Origin: Oncomelania hupensis
Taxonomy: Eukaryota; Mollusca; Gastropoda; Littorinimorpha; Pomatiopsidae
DNA length: 64,000 nucleotides
Assembly (NCBI GenBank): GCA_036898135.1
Contig: CM072513.1
Coordinates: forward strand, 18,166,250-18,230,249
Reading direction: 5' to 3'
The first letter of the stretch is position 1. Every line of letters begins with the position of its first letter. The notes under the pieces are model-generated. The model was not told the origin of the DNA and searched no databases. It worked only from the letters and a program-made list of their open reading frames with translations. Shown piece after piece: positions 50,201-61,128 of the stretch. Made by a program: the position numbers and the translations under genes.

Positions 50201-52566
50201 GTAATAAAATTGTCAACCTCCTCTACCTCGTCTACAAAGTCACAAACATTTCCCGTTCTAGCATTAAAGTCTCCGAACAAAACTACATTAACGTCATCAC
50301 TCCAGTTTATTAAAGTATCAGCCAGCTCTTGAAAAGCATTCCTGTTTACATACACTGAATTTTCGGGGGTAATATAAACTGCTACACACAAGATTGTTTC
50401 GACTACCTCCACACGTGGAACTGATAATTCAAAAAATAAACCATCGTCAGAAACTGGGTGATGCACTAACCGATAATACTTATCAAGTCCGGGTTGCATT
50501 CTCTTACTAAAAGAATGACGTTCTACAATTTTAATGTAATCTAAAAGCTCATTTCTAACCAAAAGGGCAATACCACCCGATTTCTTTCTATACCTCTTTC
50601 TATTTTTCATAAAACAAGAATATCCCTCAATGTCTACATGATCAAAATCATCAAGCTTCGTTTCTGACAAACATATTATATCTGAACGCCTTATAGCATC
50701 CTGAAATTCTGGACACGCCAACCTTGACAACAAACCACAAACATTCAGTGAAAGGAAACGGAGAGAAGAGAAAGAAAAACTGGCATCACTTAGGACTATA
50801 GAGGGGGAAATGTTACCTGGCTCATCATTATTATCATTTAGATCATCTTCATCATCATTTAGATCCTCACTACCACCATCATCATTATTATTATCATTAT
50901 TATTATCATCATCATCATTATCACTATTTGTTATGGTAGAACTGTTATCATTATTATCATTACTGTCAATGTTATTGTCAATACTGTTGTTAACATCATT
51001 AGAGTCATTATAGTTACTACTAGTACTACCAATACAGCACATAATGTCAACAACACTGCACTTACAAACACTACAGACACTAACAATATCATGACAATCA
51101 TTATTATCAACACAACCACATTTATCATCACTGTCGTCACAACACATACTACCAACACCACTACAATTACCATCACTATCATCTTTATGGTAATCAATAT
51201 CATCATCATCATCATCATCATCATCATAATCATCATCACAACATTTATTATTACTGTCATGACAACACATAATATCAACATCACTGCAAACATAATCAGC
51301 GTTTTCAATGCTAATGTCATTACCACCTCTACCACCGACATCACCACCATCACTATCAACATCGTCAACAACATCATGGAAATTAATAATTTCTTTAATA
51401 GTTTCTTCACCCACAGCAACACACACCTCCCTATAGCCATTAAAATCACCACTACCACAAGCAAAGTAAGCATCCGACTCATACTCATACTCAAGCACAA
51501 CATTATTATTGAAACAACCATAACAGTCAGTATTATATGCATTACTTGTGTAATGAGATTCAGTTCTGGTTCCAAGCTCACGAATACCTTCCAAGTCAGT
51601 TATATGATCTCTCATGCTACTGAGGTACTTATGAGGACATTTACAACCATAAAATGTGCACTGACAAACATCAATACTTTCATCATGACAAACAACAGCA
51701 AACTCTCTTCTTTTATAATCACTATCGCATAGCTTATTAGAAACATGAGTTACACAATTAAGTGCACAATCATCACAACAGAGCTCAGTACCTAGTCTCG
51801 AGTATAGGTCATTATTTGTGTTGCATAATAACACATTTTCTAGCTTTATATCAGTATAGGCAACACTATCATCACAATCAAAATGTTTTGAGAAAAGCTG
51901 TTCACAACCACCACTATCATCACTACTGAAGATGCTTGACATGTATTTAGCACTACAACCATTATCATCATTAAACTCACAAGTAACTAATATATCATCA
52001 TTATTACAATCAATAATATAATCATCATCTGTTGTTAGACAATCAACCATTAACTTAGGAATGTCAGGCATATCAACATGCACACCATTATCATAACCAT
52101 AGCACTGATTATTATGAAAGACCAAAGGGAACAAAACCACAGACAGATCACTGAGACTTTTGTCTGCTACTCCACTGGCTGTGTAACAGACACTATCACA
52201 CACAGGTGAAACATTTCCTTTAGTTGTCAACACATTATCACATTCAGTTAAATTATATTCATGAGGACTGGTTACCACAGACTGAAAATCTTCAAATTCA
52301 ACTGACAGCTTATTTACACATCCTATATTGTGGTCATTTAATACCATTTGTTCATCTCCATCTTGATCACAATATTTTATTCTGGCCAGTGTATCATAAT
52401 ATGTAAAAGAAAGGGTAGAAACAAAGACTATTCCGAAATCTGACAAATCACACTTCACACTGTCATCATTTTTTACTATAGTTTTCAGACTTCCTTCGCC
52501 GTTCAGAACATGAAAATTATTAACAGTGCTGCAAGACAAATCACCTTCAACATTTTCGCAGTTCAC
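47209..52566 (-). CDS. ORF2: Cys/Asp-rich extension, AP endonuclease, reverse transcriptase
   Basis: 1785 codons, counted from a GTG at 52566. The frame is in fact open back to the TAG at 52633, and the first in-frame ATG is codon 74. Residues 1-600 are acidic and rich in Asn and Cys, often as Cys-Cys pairs, with an Asp run at about 441-457. No known domain is recognised there. The endonuclease starts near 603 (SLNVCGLLSRL), with SETKLDD near 634, GDFNARTGN near 764 and SDVHCPVF near 879. The reverse transcriptase follows: NYRGITLLSCLGKL, FVDYKKAFDNVQ, GVRQGENLSPILFSLFLND, and YADD at about 1389-1392, all intact. Near 1713-1731 there is a C-X2-C-X8-H-X4-C knuckle (CPLCDL...HYLFNC). ORF2 proteins of this type usually start close to the endonuclease, so this one is about 600 residues too long. 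No stop interrupts it, so it may be recently active. It nicks target DNA and reverse-transcribes its own RNA, by family analogy. Confidence 0.92.
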   Translation of the reverse strand: MNCENVEGDLSCSTVNNFHVLNGEGSLKTIVKNDDSVKCDLSDFGIVFVSTLSFTYYDTLARIKYCDQDGDEQMVLNDHNIGCVNKLSVEFEDFQSVVTSPHEYNLTECDNVLTTKGNVSPVCDSVCYTASGVADKSLSDLSVVLFPLVFHNNQCYGYDNGVHVDMPDIPKLMVDCLTTDDDYIIDCNNDDILVTCEFNDDNGCSAKYMSSIFSSDDSGGCEQLFSKHFDCDDSVAYTDIKLENVLLCNTNNDLYSRLGTELCCDDCALNCVTHVSNKLCDSDYKRREFAVVCHDESIDVCQCTFYGCKCPHKYLSSMRDHITDLEGIRELGTRTESHYTSNAYNTDCYGCFNNNVVLEYEYESDAYFACGSGDFNGYREVCVAVGEETIKEIINFHDVVDDVDSDGGDVGGRGGNDISIENADYVCSDVDIMCCHDSNNKCCDDDYDDDDDDDDDIDYHKDDSDGNCSGVGSMCCDDSDDKCGCVDNNDCHDIVSVCSVCKCSVVDIMCCIGSTSSNYNDSNDVNNSIDNNIDSNDNNDNSSTITNSDNDDDDNNNDNNNDDGGSEDLNDDEDDLNDNNDEPGNISPSIVLSDASFSFSSLRFLSLNVCGLLSRLACPEFQDAIRRSDIICLSETKLDDFDHVDIEGYSCFMKNRKRYRKKSGGIALLVRNELLDYIKIVERHSFSKRMQPGLDKYYRLVHHPVSDDGLFFELSVPRVEVVETILCVAVYITPENSVYVNRNAFQELADTLINWSDDVNVVLFGDFNARTGNVCDFVDEVEEVDNFITSTAELIDMYSIQKVRVSKDSNVNNFGNSLIDLCISQNILIVNGRTGDDASVGRPTCKDVSVVDYIVASPAVFTHVTMFAIGDFDECLSDVHCPVFLTLSFEDVLFDNNSLAKEHSGQSEIVNKSFKPVWIKESESVFVNSIDQERVIDINCALSNLLRNVLDVTHLDVNNITKEVVAVLLSAASDANMLKHTNSNNRAERTKKKKKRMPWFDNECRQKRKIFRNTKRNHARVRDQKSREINKQAYKEYKSTIRKKFGLYRKNMHTYLRGLKCKDSKAYWKFLNNSSSNMPCKGNIPTHDDFVNYFENLGNIPEEDILHPTDPLDPEANFIDNSSLNSDITRDEVMKAVGKLKNNKTCGFDCILNEFLKASFPKLLDTITMLFNLVLSSGKIPEDWSVGIVCPLYKGKGDTLNVDNYRGITLLSCLGKLFTSIINNRINLFLESNNLLGNEQAGFRKGNSTTDHVFALHCLIDIYLQHKKRLFTTFVDYKKAFDNVQRNMLWEKLINNGISGRVLTVIKDMYQKAKSYVKSPNGISPTFFTCNAGVRQGENLSPILFSLFLNDLRSFLAEHIDGLSLPRNIGNGFNFSDVDQYFKLFLLLYADDTVILSESAEDMQKALDILNLYCAKFGLCINIAKTKVMIFSRGKIRKLPVFKFNDVILQIVWEYKYLGTLFHYNNKFQKNLKAQSVSAERAMYALLRKCRKLDLPLDVQLDLFDKCIKPILLYNCEVWAHEKLEICDRLQLKFLKMILNVKTCTPTCMVLGEVGCFPVSLDAKCRLLCFWYKLCIDCCNDSTKMSVLMFRLCSYLFFNSEYKLSWLNTVRSLLDDLGLSFIWLRGCSYSLNYFKNLVKQRLKDQFLQIWHQNINEHNSCITYRIFKEKFCFEDYLVNLSPFFRINLLKFRLGCHKLPIQTQRYINIPREERLCPLCDLNEIGDEFHYLFNCTNPLLKDNRFSLLPRYFRNHPNVFKLNQLINSKSKSTLKNLSRLIGIILSLFK
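50930..51250. repeat. degenerate ATC/ATT trinucleotide region inside ORF2
   Basis: In-frame trinucleotide repeats encode Asp/Asn tracts (for example 51198-51240). The extension may have grown partly by microsatellite expansion in a coding frame. Confidence 0.7.
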
Positions 52567-52632
52567 TACATCAGAATCAAATACCTGCCGCTGAAAGGGT
52601 GAAGGTGAAACAGAAAGCTCCCATGGGCGCCT

Positions 52633-52635
52633 CTA
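52633..52635 (-). other. single in-frame TAG between ORF1 and ORF2
   Basis: The minus strand reads GAG...GAA TAG AGG CGC. Downstream the same frame stays open for 22 codons to the GTG and then through ORF2, with no ATG until 52347. This suggests stop readthrough or reinitiation, or one nonsense mutation in a fused frame. Confidence 0.85.
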
Positions 52636-53637
52636 TTCTCCATGGTCGAGGGTGGAGACATCAGTCGACTCTTCACACGAAGCATCATCAGCATCGGCTG
52701 CTGCCACCTCAGTGATCTCCGAGAGATGCTTTAGGCCCAGGGCTGTGTAATCAACACTGGAGACCCCCAACTTGAAGAGATCATCAGGGGTCTCAATCAC
52801 CACCGGTTTCGGCCTATCAGAAACAGGGAGACCCAATGGGGCCCTTTTGGTGCAGTAAATCCTACCGTCGACGGTCCATGCACTGTACCCCATCTTCTTC
52901 ACCATCCCCAGCATCCGAGCCCTGAGAGGGGTGATGTCGTCGTTAATGAACACTTTGTCATATCCCTGCATCCCTTTCAAGTTTTTCTTCTTCTTCATAA
53001 TCTCGTTCCTCTTCCTTCTGGAAACAAACTTCACAAGAATAGGGCGTGCACCTCTGACAGGTTTACCGGTGCGATGAGACGCTGCAATGTCCGAAACGTT
53101 AACATCAACGCCCAGATCTTTGAATATTTTCACTGCTTTTTCCTCAACCTGTTCTGCTGTCTCGTCGTTTCCTTGCTGGACACCAAACACACGTATAGAC
53201 TCCCGCCGGGTATACTGTTGAATACGGTCGTTTTCATATGTAAGTACACGAACCGCTGCCATGGCCTTCTCAAATGCAAGGTGGGGTTGAGGAGATGGAC
53301 GCTGCATCACAGACAACACTTTAGACTGCATCTCCACCATCACACCTCTCATCACCTCACTCACCACCACAGACAAAGCTGTTGCCAACACAGGGATCAT
53401 CCTGACAACTGGGTCGTTGGGGTCCTCTTCAGAAACCCTAAAGATTGATAAGGCATCAGTTACCTTCCGCACGATAGACTCTTGCATCTTCGCAGTGTCA
53501 AAATCAATGTTCTGCATCCCACACACAGATGACTCACTGTTATAATCCGCAGACGATTTCACCTTTTTACTTTCCTTCTTTGCTGAACACGGAGAGTCAA
53601 AAAGAGGTCTTTTCACTTTCCCTCTAGGGTTGGACAT
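52633..53637 (-). CDS. ORF1: L1-ORF1-like RNA-binding protein
   Basis: The open frame begins at 53670 with MAFCFWFFDCV, but the ATG at 53637 (MSNPRGKVKRPLF) is the better start because a basic N-terminus follows. From it the protein is 334 residues. A basic, Ser/Lys-rich N-terminus is followed by a helical part (about 60-135). Then comes an RRM-like segment beginning YTRRESIRVFGV, then DIAASHRTGKP and RPILVKFVSRRKRNEIM, and a C-terminal domain with KVFINDDITPLRARML and DGRIYCTKR. This order matches the ORF1p (Transposase_22) family, which coats LINE RNA and acts as a chaperone. No CCHC knuckle is seen. The tail is acidic and rich in Ala, Asp and Glu. It stops at TAG in the same frame as ORF2. 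Confidence 0.88.
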   Translation of the reverse strand: MSNPRGKVKRPLFDSPCSAKKESKKVKSSADYNSESSVCGMQNIDFDTAKMQESIVRKVTDALSIFRVSEEDPNDPVVRMIPVLATALSVVVSEVMRGVMVEMQSKVLSVMQRPSPQPHLAFEKAMAAVRVLTYENDRIQQYTRRESIRVFGVQQGNDETAEQVEEKAVKIFKDLGVDVNVSDIAASHRTGKPVRGARPILVKFVSRRKRNEIMKKKKNLKGMQGYDKVFINDDITPLRARMLGMVKKMGYSAWTVDGRIYCTKRAPLGLPVSDRPKPVVIETPDDLFKLGVSSVDYTALGLKHLSEITEVAAADADDASCEESTDVSTLDHGE

Positions 53638-53990
53638 CACACAATCAAAAAACCAAAAACAAAACGCCACACAGTTTCCAGTTCTGAAGAAACTTCCAAC
53701 GCGATAGGCCTATCTTTACTGATGTCTACTGCTACACATTAGTGATTTAGTCTGTATTGAAGTAAACACAACTGAGTGAAAACTTCCATTGAACTTCACA
53801 ACCACATGAACAACGTAATTGCCACAAGAGCACCACACATTTAACGTGTCAGACAATAATCTCAACTGGTCATAAACCAAGTTGCTAAAAAATACCACAG
53901 AGCCTTTAGTGCAACGAAATATTCCAGTGAAATATTGCAGCTCACAAAAACGCCGCCATTGTCGACAAGCAAGGGACGCAACTCTCTGAG

Positions 53991-56016
<2,026 letters not shown>

Positions 56017-56046
56017 TTCTTCTTCTTCTTCTTCTTCTTCTTCTTC
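56017..56046. repeat. (CTT)n microsatellite
   Basis: Ten TTC units, 17 bases before fold-back copy 2. Confidence 0.93.
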
Positions 56047-56062
56047 AGCTAATGTCCAGATG

Positions 56063-56478
56063 GATGGCACCCGGTACACATTGGTCGGGGGCTGCCAGAA
56101 GCATGCTTTAGTAGTCGCCTCAACAGGCGATAAAGCATGCTCTCATGCTTCAGAGCACTGCTTCCTATACTCTTTAAGCTCTACAGTGACGGAAAAAGCG
56201 CAATTTCACTGTAAATATATACAGAATGTTGCTCTACAACATTCCGCTCTTTCCGTCTCAAAACTAGAAACAAATACAGTTTGACCTAATTCGTCCCCTA
56301 GAGTACACGAAACGTACATTTTCTATTTTCATGAGTTCATTGGTCAATGTTCCTAGGGCTTGAAGCGTATAGGATGCAGTGCTCTGAAGCATGAGAGCAT
56401 GCTTTATGGCCTGTTGAGGCGACTACTACAGCATGCTTCTAGTAGCCTTCAACCAATGTGTATCGAGTGATCCATCTG
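56063..56478. mobile_element. fold-back / MITE-like element, copy 2
   Basis: Arms 56070-56185 and 56358-56470 are reverse complements of each other and match copy 1's arms. The shared centre includes GACGGAAAAAGCGCAATTTC (reversed in copy 1) and AACGTACATTTTCTATTTTC. About 90 bases shorter than copy 1. Confidence 0.82.
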
Positions 56479-56699
56479 CTCTGACAATTACTGACATAGA
56501 CATGTCATCCTTTTTTTTTTCAATCTTTATACCATCCAAACCTACAAATGTTCGAGAAAATATGAAATCAGAGATGCGCGAGTAGACTTTTCCCGCCATT
56601 TCGTCGACCGTCATGCTTTATGAACTACATGCTGTACAAATACTGAAGTAATGAATCAGTCACTTTACAAACAGCCTAAATATGCCCGCCCACGGTAAG
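56479..56699. other. unassigned DNA
   Basis: Nothing recognised. Confidence 0.4.
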
Positions 56700-57390
56700 A
56701 AGCAAGGCAAGGCAAATTTTATTCCAGAAAAAAACCCATTAAGGGCACATGGACATGGTTAAAATATACACAAACATGCAAAATAATTAATTATATAACA
56801 TTTTAGATTTTTAAAAAAAAATTTAAACTATTTATTTATACAGCGGGATAGCGAGGGGGGGGAGGTGGCAGGGGGGAGGTATTGAGTGGGGAAAAGAAGA
56901 AAAAAAACTTGATTGGGGATAACAACTATGAATCATAACTAACAATACAATTCAACCTAAACACATCAATGACAAACTACTGAAATAATTTGTATTACAC
57001 ATAACCTGTCAACATCAGAACTATATTAATTTTTGACATGGGATAAAAACGTTACATTTGTTTAATTATTAATTTCATTAGACTTACAAGCTTTAAAATA
57101 ATTCTTGAAATTTGATGGCATTGGGATACCTATAATAATATGATTTTAATAAATCTCTTCTCGAGATACAAAAATGTGAACACAAAAATAAATAATGAAA
57201 CTCATCACAAATTACATTTTTGACATACACGTTCGTGTCTAGGTATGTTAAAATATCGGCCTCTCTGCACTGGCATTCTGTGGTTAAGTGTCCTAAACTT
57301 TAGAACAAATATTGCAAGATTTGTTGGTAGAACATGCAAATATTTTTCAAATTCAAAATGTAAGTAAGAAGAACATGATCGTAGCTTTGG
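56700..57390 (-). pseudogene. 3' fragment of a LINE related to the 46.7-54 kb element (minus)
   Basis: The minus translation reads VLKFRTLNHRMPVQRGRYF, then IPRHERVCQKCNL, and after a one-base frameshift CDEFHYLFLC. This is the same C-terminal knuckle as ORF2 (ERLCPLCDL...DEFHYLFNC). The 3' untranslated part carries the same G-rich block (56845-56875) and ends near GGCAAATTTTATTCC at 56707. 5'-truncated at a CA repeat. Confidence 0.85.
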
Positions 57391-57675
57391 TGGGGACACA
57401 CGCACACACACACACACACATTCCCACGCACATACACACACAGAGGCGGGGGCGGGGTAAGAGCCTAGTTTCTAATGTAACAACACTTTTACATCGGCAC
57501 ATGGATCCGCGATAGCAAAAAATTAAGAAAATGGATCCTCGATCGCGCCGCGGTTGATAACACACAACCCATTTGTATTATAAATAGGAAGAGTAAATGG
57601 AAGATTCCTGGAAGGTTTGTGGAGGTTCAAAAACTTTTATTTTCGAGGTTCTCAGCTCTCGAAACCTAGGCTGCT
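57391..57675. other. unassigned DNA with a CA run
   Basis: CA-rich at 57397-57440; a duplicated GATCCGCGAT / GATCCTCGATCG near 57504-57545. No gene is seen. Confidence 0.4.
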
Positions 57676-58120
57676 CAATGGGCTCTATGCACAAAGGCGT
57701 GGCGGTCACGTGCTGCGGGAATAACACAGCGTGCTCGAGTTTGAAAATGGTGAAGTACTGTGCTGCGTTTGGATGCTCTAACTCCGACGTAAACCTTTTT
57801 GCAAAAAAAAACCAAAAAAAAAACATTTCCTTTCATCGATTTCCACTAACAGATGAAATATTGATGAACTCTAAACTGAATGTCAGTGACAAATCGCTCT
57901 TTTTAAAAAAAAAAAAGCCTGTCCCCTGATAATAATTTGTCTGTAATCATTATTGCACGAATGTGCTATGTGCAAAACATCACAATATCCCCAAATATCG
58001 GTAAAGTTAAAATGTTTAAGCAGCATTGGAGTACACGCGAGCGAACTAAAAGAAGCCATGACCGCTTTGTTATTCCCGCGCCACGTGACCATGCCGCCGA
58101 CTTGTGCATAAAGCCCATTG
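57676..58120. repeat. inverted repeat flanking a THAP start
   Basis: 57676-57731 (CAATGGGCTCTATGCACAAA, GGCGGTCACGTG, GCGGGAATAACA) is the diverged reverse complement of 58063-58120. The arms are about 57 bases and the spacer about 330. Each contains a CACGTG E-box (57707-57712 on the left). Confidence 0.8.
57747..57853 (+). pseudogene. THAP domain N-terminal fragment
   Basis: ATG at 57747 starts MVKYCAAFGCSNSDVN, the first Cys pair (C-X4-C) of a THAP finger at the very N-terminus as usual. After a Lys/Gln-rich stretch it reads ISFHRFPL, the conserved HRFP block. It then becomes unrelated and stops at 57929, so the second half of the finger (C-X2-H) is absent unless supplied by another exon. 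It lies 16 bases inside the left arm of the inverted repeat, so the arm may be a promoter copy. It is not the partner of the 5.4 kb THAP exon, which is over 50 kb away on the other strand. Confidence 0.65.
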
Positions 58121-58154
58121 AACATTTTGGATTAAAAAAAATATAATAAAATAA

Positions 58155-58168
58155 ATAATAATAATAAT

Positions 58169-58243
<75 letters not shown>
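58155..58243. repeat. (AAT)n microsatellite
   Basis: About 29 AAT units after an A/T-rich lead. Confidence 0.95.
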
Positions 58244-58311
58244 CATACTAACAAAGAAGGTTCGGGAACCTAGGTTCGGGATCTGAGATCCTCGGAAACA
58301 AATGTTTTCCC

Positions 58312-58500
58312 ACCGCCGTAGCTGACTGGTAGAGCGTTCGCCTGGCACATCTGATGACCCAAGTTCTAATCCCGTGGTGGGTAAGATAAATGTGGCCATT
58401 GATTGCTGTGGTGGTTCAGTGTTAATTTAGCCCCCCCCCCCCTCTCCCTCTTCTGGTTATCCCCGTCTGCGGATATAGACGTTACACTTTCAATGTTCGT
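58312..58500 (+). mobile_element. tRNA-derived SINE, family 2 (plus)
   Basis: tRNA-like head: CCCACCG at 58312 can pair with CGTGGTGGG at about 58374-58382 as an acceptor stem. GCTGACTGGTAGAGCG is the A box and AAGTTCTAATCCCG the decayed B box. The body has GTGGTGGTTCAGTGTTAATT and GGTTATCCCCGTCTGCGG. Confidence 0.75.
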
Positions 58501-60258
58501 TCATTCGCAGTAAAGTCTCCACCGAAAATAGCTTTTGGTCGGAGACAATTTTTAAAAAAAAAACAGCCATAGACTCTAATTGTGTTACTTCCAACGTTCT
58601 TGGATCGTCTGAGCTAATACAAAGAAACCAACACGACACTTCGGAATATTGCGGCCGAACACTGGAGGACTAACTCAGTGTTGTCAATGACGATTCCCTG
58701 TCAAAGTTGACAGCATGACATGACACTGCTTCAGACTGTGAAGGTAAGGTGACAAGTCTGTGTGGAATACATCCATCCATTCTATGATAAGAGGACCACT
58801 GTTTGTTGGGGAGATCGCTGTTTCCACCTTTGAAGACCACCATCAGACGCACGCTCGGACACTCTGCTGAAGTGGTGCACGGCTAGAGAACTAACCCTAA
58901 ATCTTCGTTCCAGTTGGAGGACAAGGTAGATTTGTCCTAAGTAAAGGGACACACACTGACCCTAGACAGATCCTGATAACTCTTACAATGAGTGACAGAT
59001 CCTGATAACACTCACAGTGAGTGACAGATCCTGATAACACTTACAGTGAGTGACAGATCCTGATAACACTCACAGTGAGTGCTATGTTTAGTTCACCTTT
59101 ATCACGTGTGTTGTACACAAACATTTTGCCTCCCTTCACAGTGAGTGTTGCCCCGTTAAAAAAAGCTTACACCAACAACACACTTTTAAAAAAAATGGTT
59201 ATTTTTTTAAAATAAATAAATGCTGAAGTTTGTGGACCTATTACTAGCAACCGCTAGTAAACAGTCTTGAGCTAAAAATAGCGCAGCATCAACCAAAATT
59301 GGTAAGAGACAGAACCCATACACAAAATTGCTCGGATATGTCTTCGTTCCAGATTGATAAAATAGGCCCTACCCTGCCTCAAACACCAAAGACGCACTCT
59401 TCAAACAGTGTGGTTCAATCAGAAATATGGTCAAAGTCACACCGGCATCACCGGTATTGATGCACCGTTAAAACAGGGGAAATCACTCCTTGTCACAACC
59501 GAACTTAAAATTTGAAATGTGTTGGCTTGGGGAGCGAAAGCCACATTAAATTTTCATTGTTGAATGCAATAACAACGCGAATTTTAGGGTAAACTCGTTT
59601 TCGCCAAAAGCAAACAACGTCTTCGAATTGGGGTTTTTTAAACCAAGCCAGTGCACAGTGGTACGCAGTTCGCACACAATGGAAGACGCTGATTTTGGAA
59701 ACACCGTTTGTTTTTGCTTTTTTTTTATATTGAGAACACTGAGGTATAGTTCCTTGTTTTTACATCATCATCCAGTTCTCGGCAAGGTAAGAATGTTCTA
59801 CAACACATGTCAACGCCGGATGGACAGACATCTTTGACGACAATCTTCCGTGAGAAGATCTGAATCCATTCAGCACCTTCCCGAAGAATCTACAAATCTA
59901 CAATTACCTCTAACTGAGCTCAGATTCCGTTCGCTGCCAGTGACATTAGTCTCTTTTACAAAGTAATGTGAGAAGACACCGCCGTATTTAATGATCAAAC
60001 CTCCACGAAACCATTTCCGGAAGGGTGGTGAACGATTCAGCCAGCATCGGGTCTCCTCCCATAACGTCCAACAAAAGTTATGTAAATCAGACAGACAGCT
60101 GCCCTTAAGACGGGGAAGGTTTGTCCACAGCACCTGCTGTGTTGTATAGTCCATCGTCCAGAGCTATTTCAGACAGCTACTCCTACGAGCACTTTTTTTT
60201 TCTTCTTCTCTTGTTTCTTCTTCCAAGGTCTATCTTTTTTTTTTACATTGCATTTCAC
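58501..60258. other. unassigned DNA with a 29-bp tandem repeat
   Basis: 58966-59081 holds four 29-bp units (ACAGATCCTGATAACACT, CACAGTGAGTG). The rest has no motif; GGCAAGGTAAGAATG near 59780 fits a splice donor, but no gene was assembled. Confidence 0.45.
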
Positions 60259-60535
60259 ACTGCCGGATGAGAGTATAAACCAAGGTCTAATCTGTGCACG
60301 CATGCATTTCATCGCAGGGACTTTAAAGATCCTGAGGCTCATGTCCTCACACGGGTGAGTGCCGGCAACACAAATACACCCAGAAAGCACTAGGTCCCTT
60401 CTCCCCATACCCAGTTGTCCGGGCTTCAGACAATGCGCCCAAAAGCTGCAAGTGAGCGGATCGGCCATCGTGAGTTAGATCCTGTATCAACCAGCGTCTT
60501 GAGCAGCTCTTGAGCTGAAAAACGTTATATCATTA
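60259..60535 (+). mobile_element. SINE-1 copy, 5'-truncated
   Basis: GATGAGAGTATAAACCAAGG, TTAAAGATCCTGAGGCTCAT, GAGTTAGATCCTGTATCAAC and an end like ACGTTATATCATTAAAAC. More diverged than the 21.4 kb copy. Confidence 0.8.
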
Positions 60536-60823
60536 AAACTGAAAGAACATTTTCATAACCCTAAGCCCTTCTTGGGTTTTTGTGTGTGTGTGTGTGTTTT
60601 TTGCTGGTTGTTGTTGTTATTGTTGTTGTTGTTGTTTTTCGTCTTCAGAGTTCTCTTCTTCTACGGAAACACCGCACCGTGTGCCTGTTGGTCTCCTGCA
60701 AGTCTTCTTCTTCGTTCTCCAAGCCTCTCTAGTGCAGGACACAAAGAAAAGCAGCGGATTGAGACAAATACAGAGAGGGACGGACAGAGACAGACAAACA
60801 GAGAGAGACAGACAGACCAACAA

Positions 60824-60827
<4 letters not shown>

Positions 60828-60897
<70 letters not shown>
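60828..60897. repeat. (GA)n microsatellite
   Basis: About 34 GA units preceded by GACAGA-rich sequence from 60770. Confidence 0.96.
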
Positions 60898-60900
<3 letters not shown>

Positions 60901-61056
60901 AAAATAAGATACTAATTTTATTTAACAAGGGTATAAGAGTAAGCACTGCGTGTGGTTTTTAACATCTTGCCCTTGGGGCTTGTAACAATAACAATTAGTA
61001 TAACAAAATAACTTTATAACAATAACATCATAATGTAACAATATAATCAAGATCTG

Positions 61057-61095
<39 letters not shown>

Positions 61096-61128
61096 TCACA
61101 TAACTTATGTAAAACAATCTAGTTAAAG
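60898..61128. other. AT-rich DNA with (CA)n
   Basis: (CA)n at 61054-61090. Probably the 3' untranslated part of the LINE-A copy that follows on the minus strand. Confidence 0.45.

Larger units (their letters stand above)
46700..53990 (-). mobile_element. near-complete two-ORF non-LTR retrotransposon (minus)
   Basis: ORF1 (53637-52633) and ORF2 (52632-47209) are read leftward. The 5' untranslated part would lie at about 53640-53990, and the 3' part at about 46700-47208, with an A/T-rich stretch at 47160-47190 and a G-rich block (plus strand) at 46780-46820. A related 3' fragment at 56700-57390 has the same G-rich block. Ends and target duplication were not located. The L1-ORF1-like ORF1 and the C-terminal Cys/His knuckle suggest an L1/Tx1-like element, but the clade is uncertain. 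Confidence 0.85.

Noticed and set aside
50931..51732. 213- and 216-residue frames overlapping ORF2
   Set aside because: Ile/Thr/Met-rich shadows of the ATC/GAT-rich ORF2 extension.
58312..58383. Functional tRNA gene
   Set aside because: Acceptor stem pairs, but the B box is degraded and the same head is fused to a repeated body elsewhere, so SINE is favoured.
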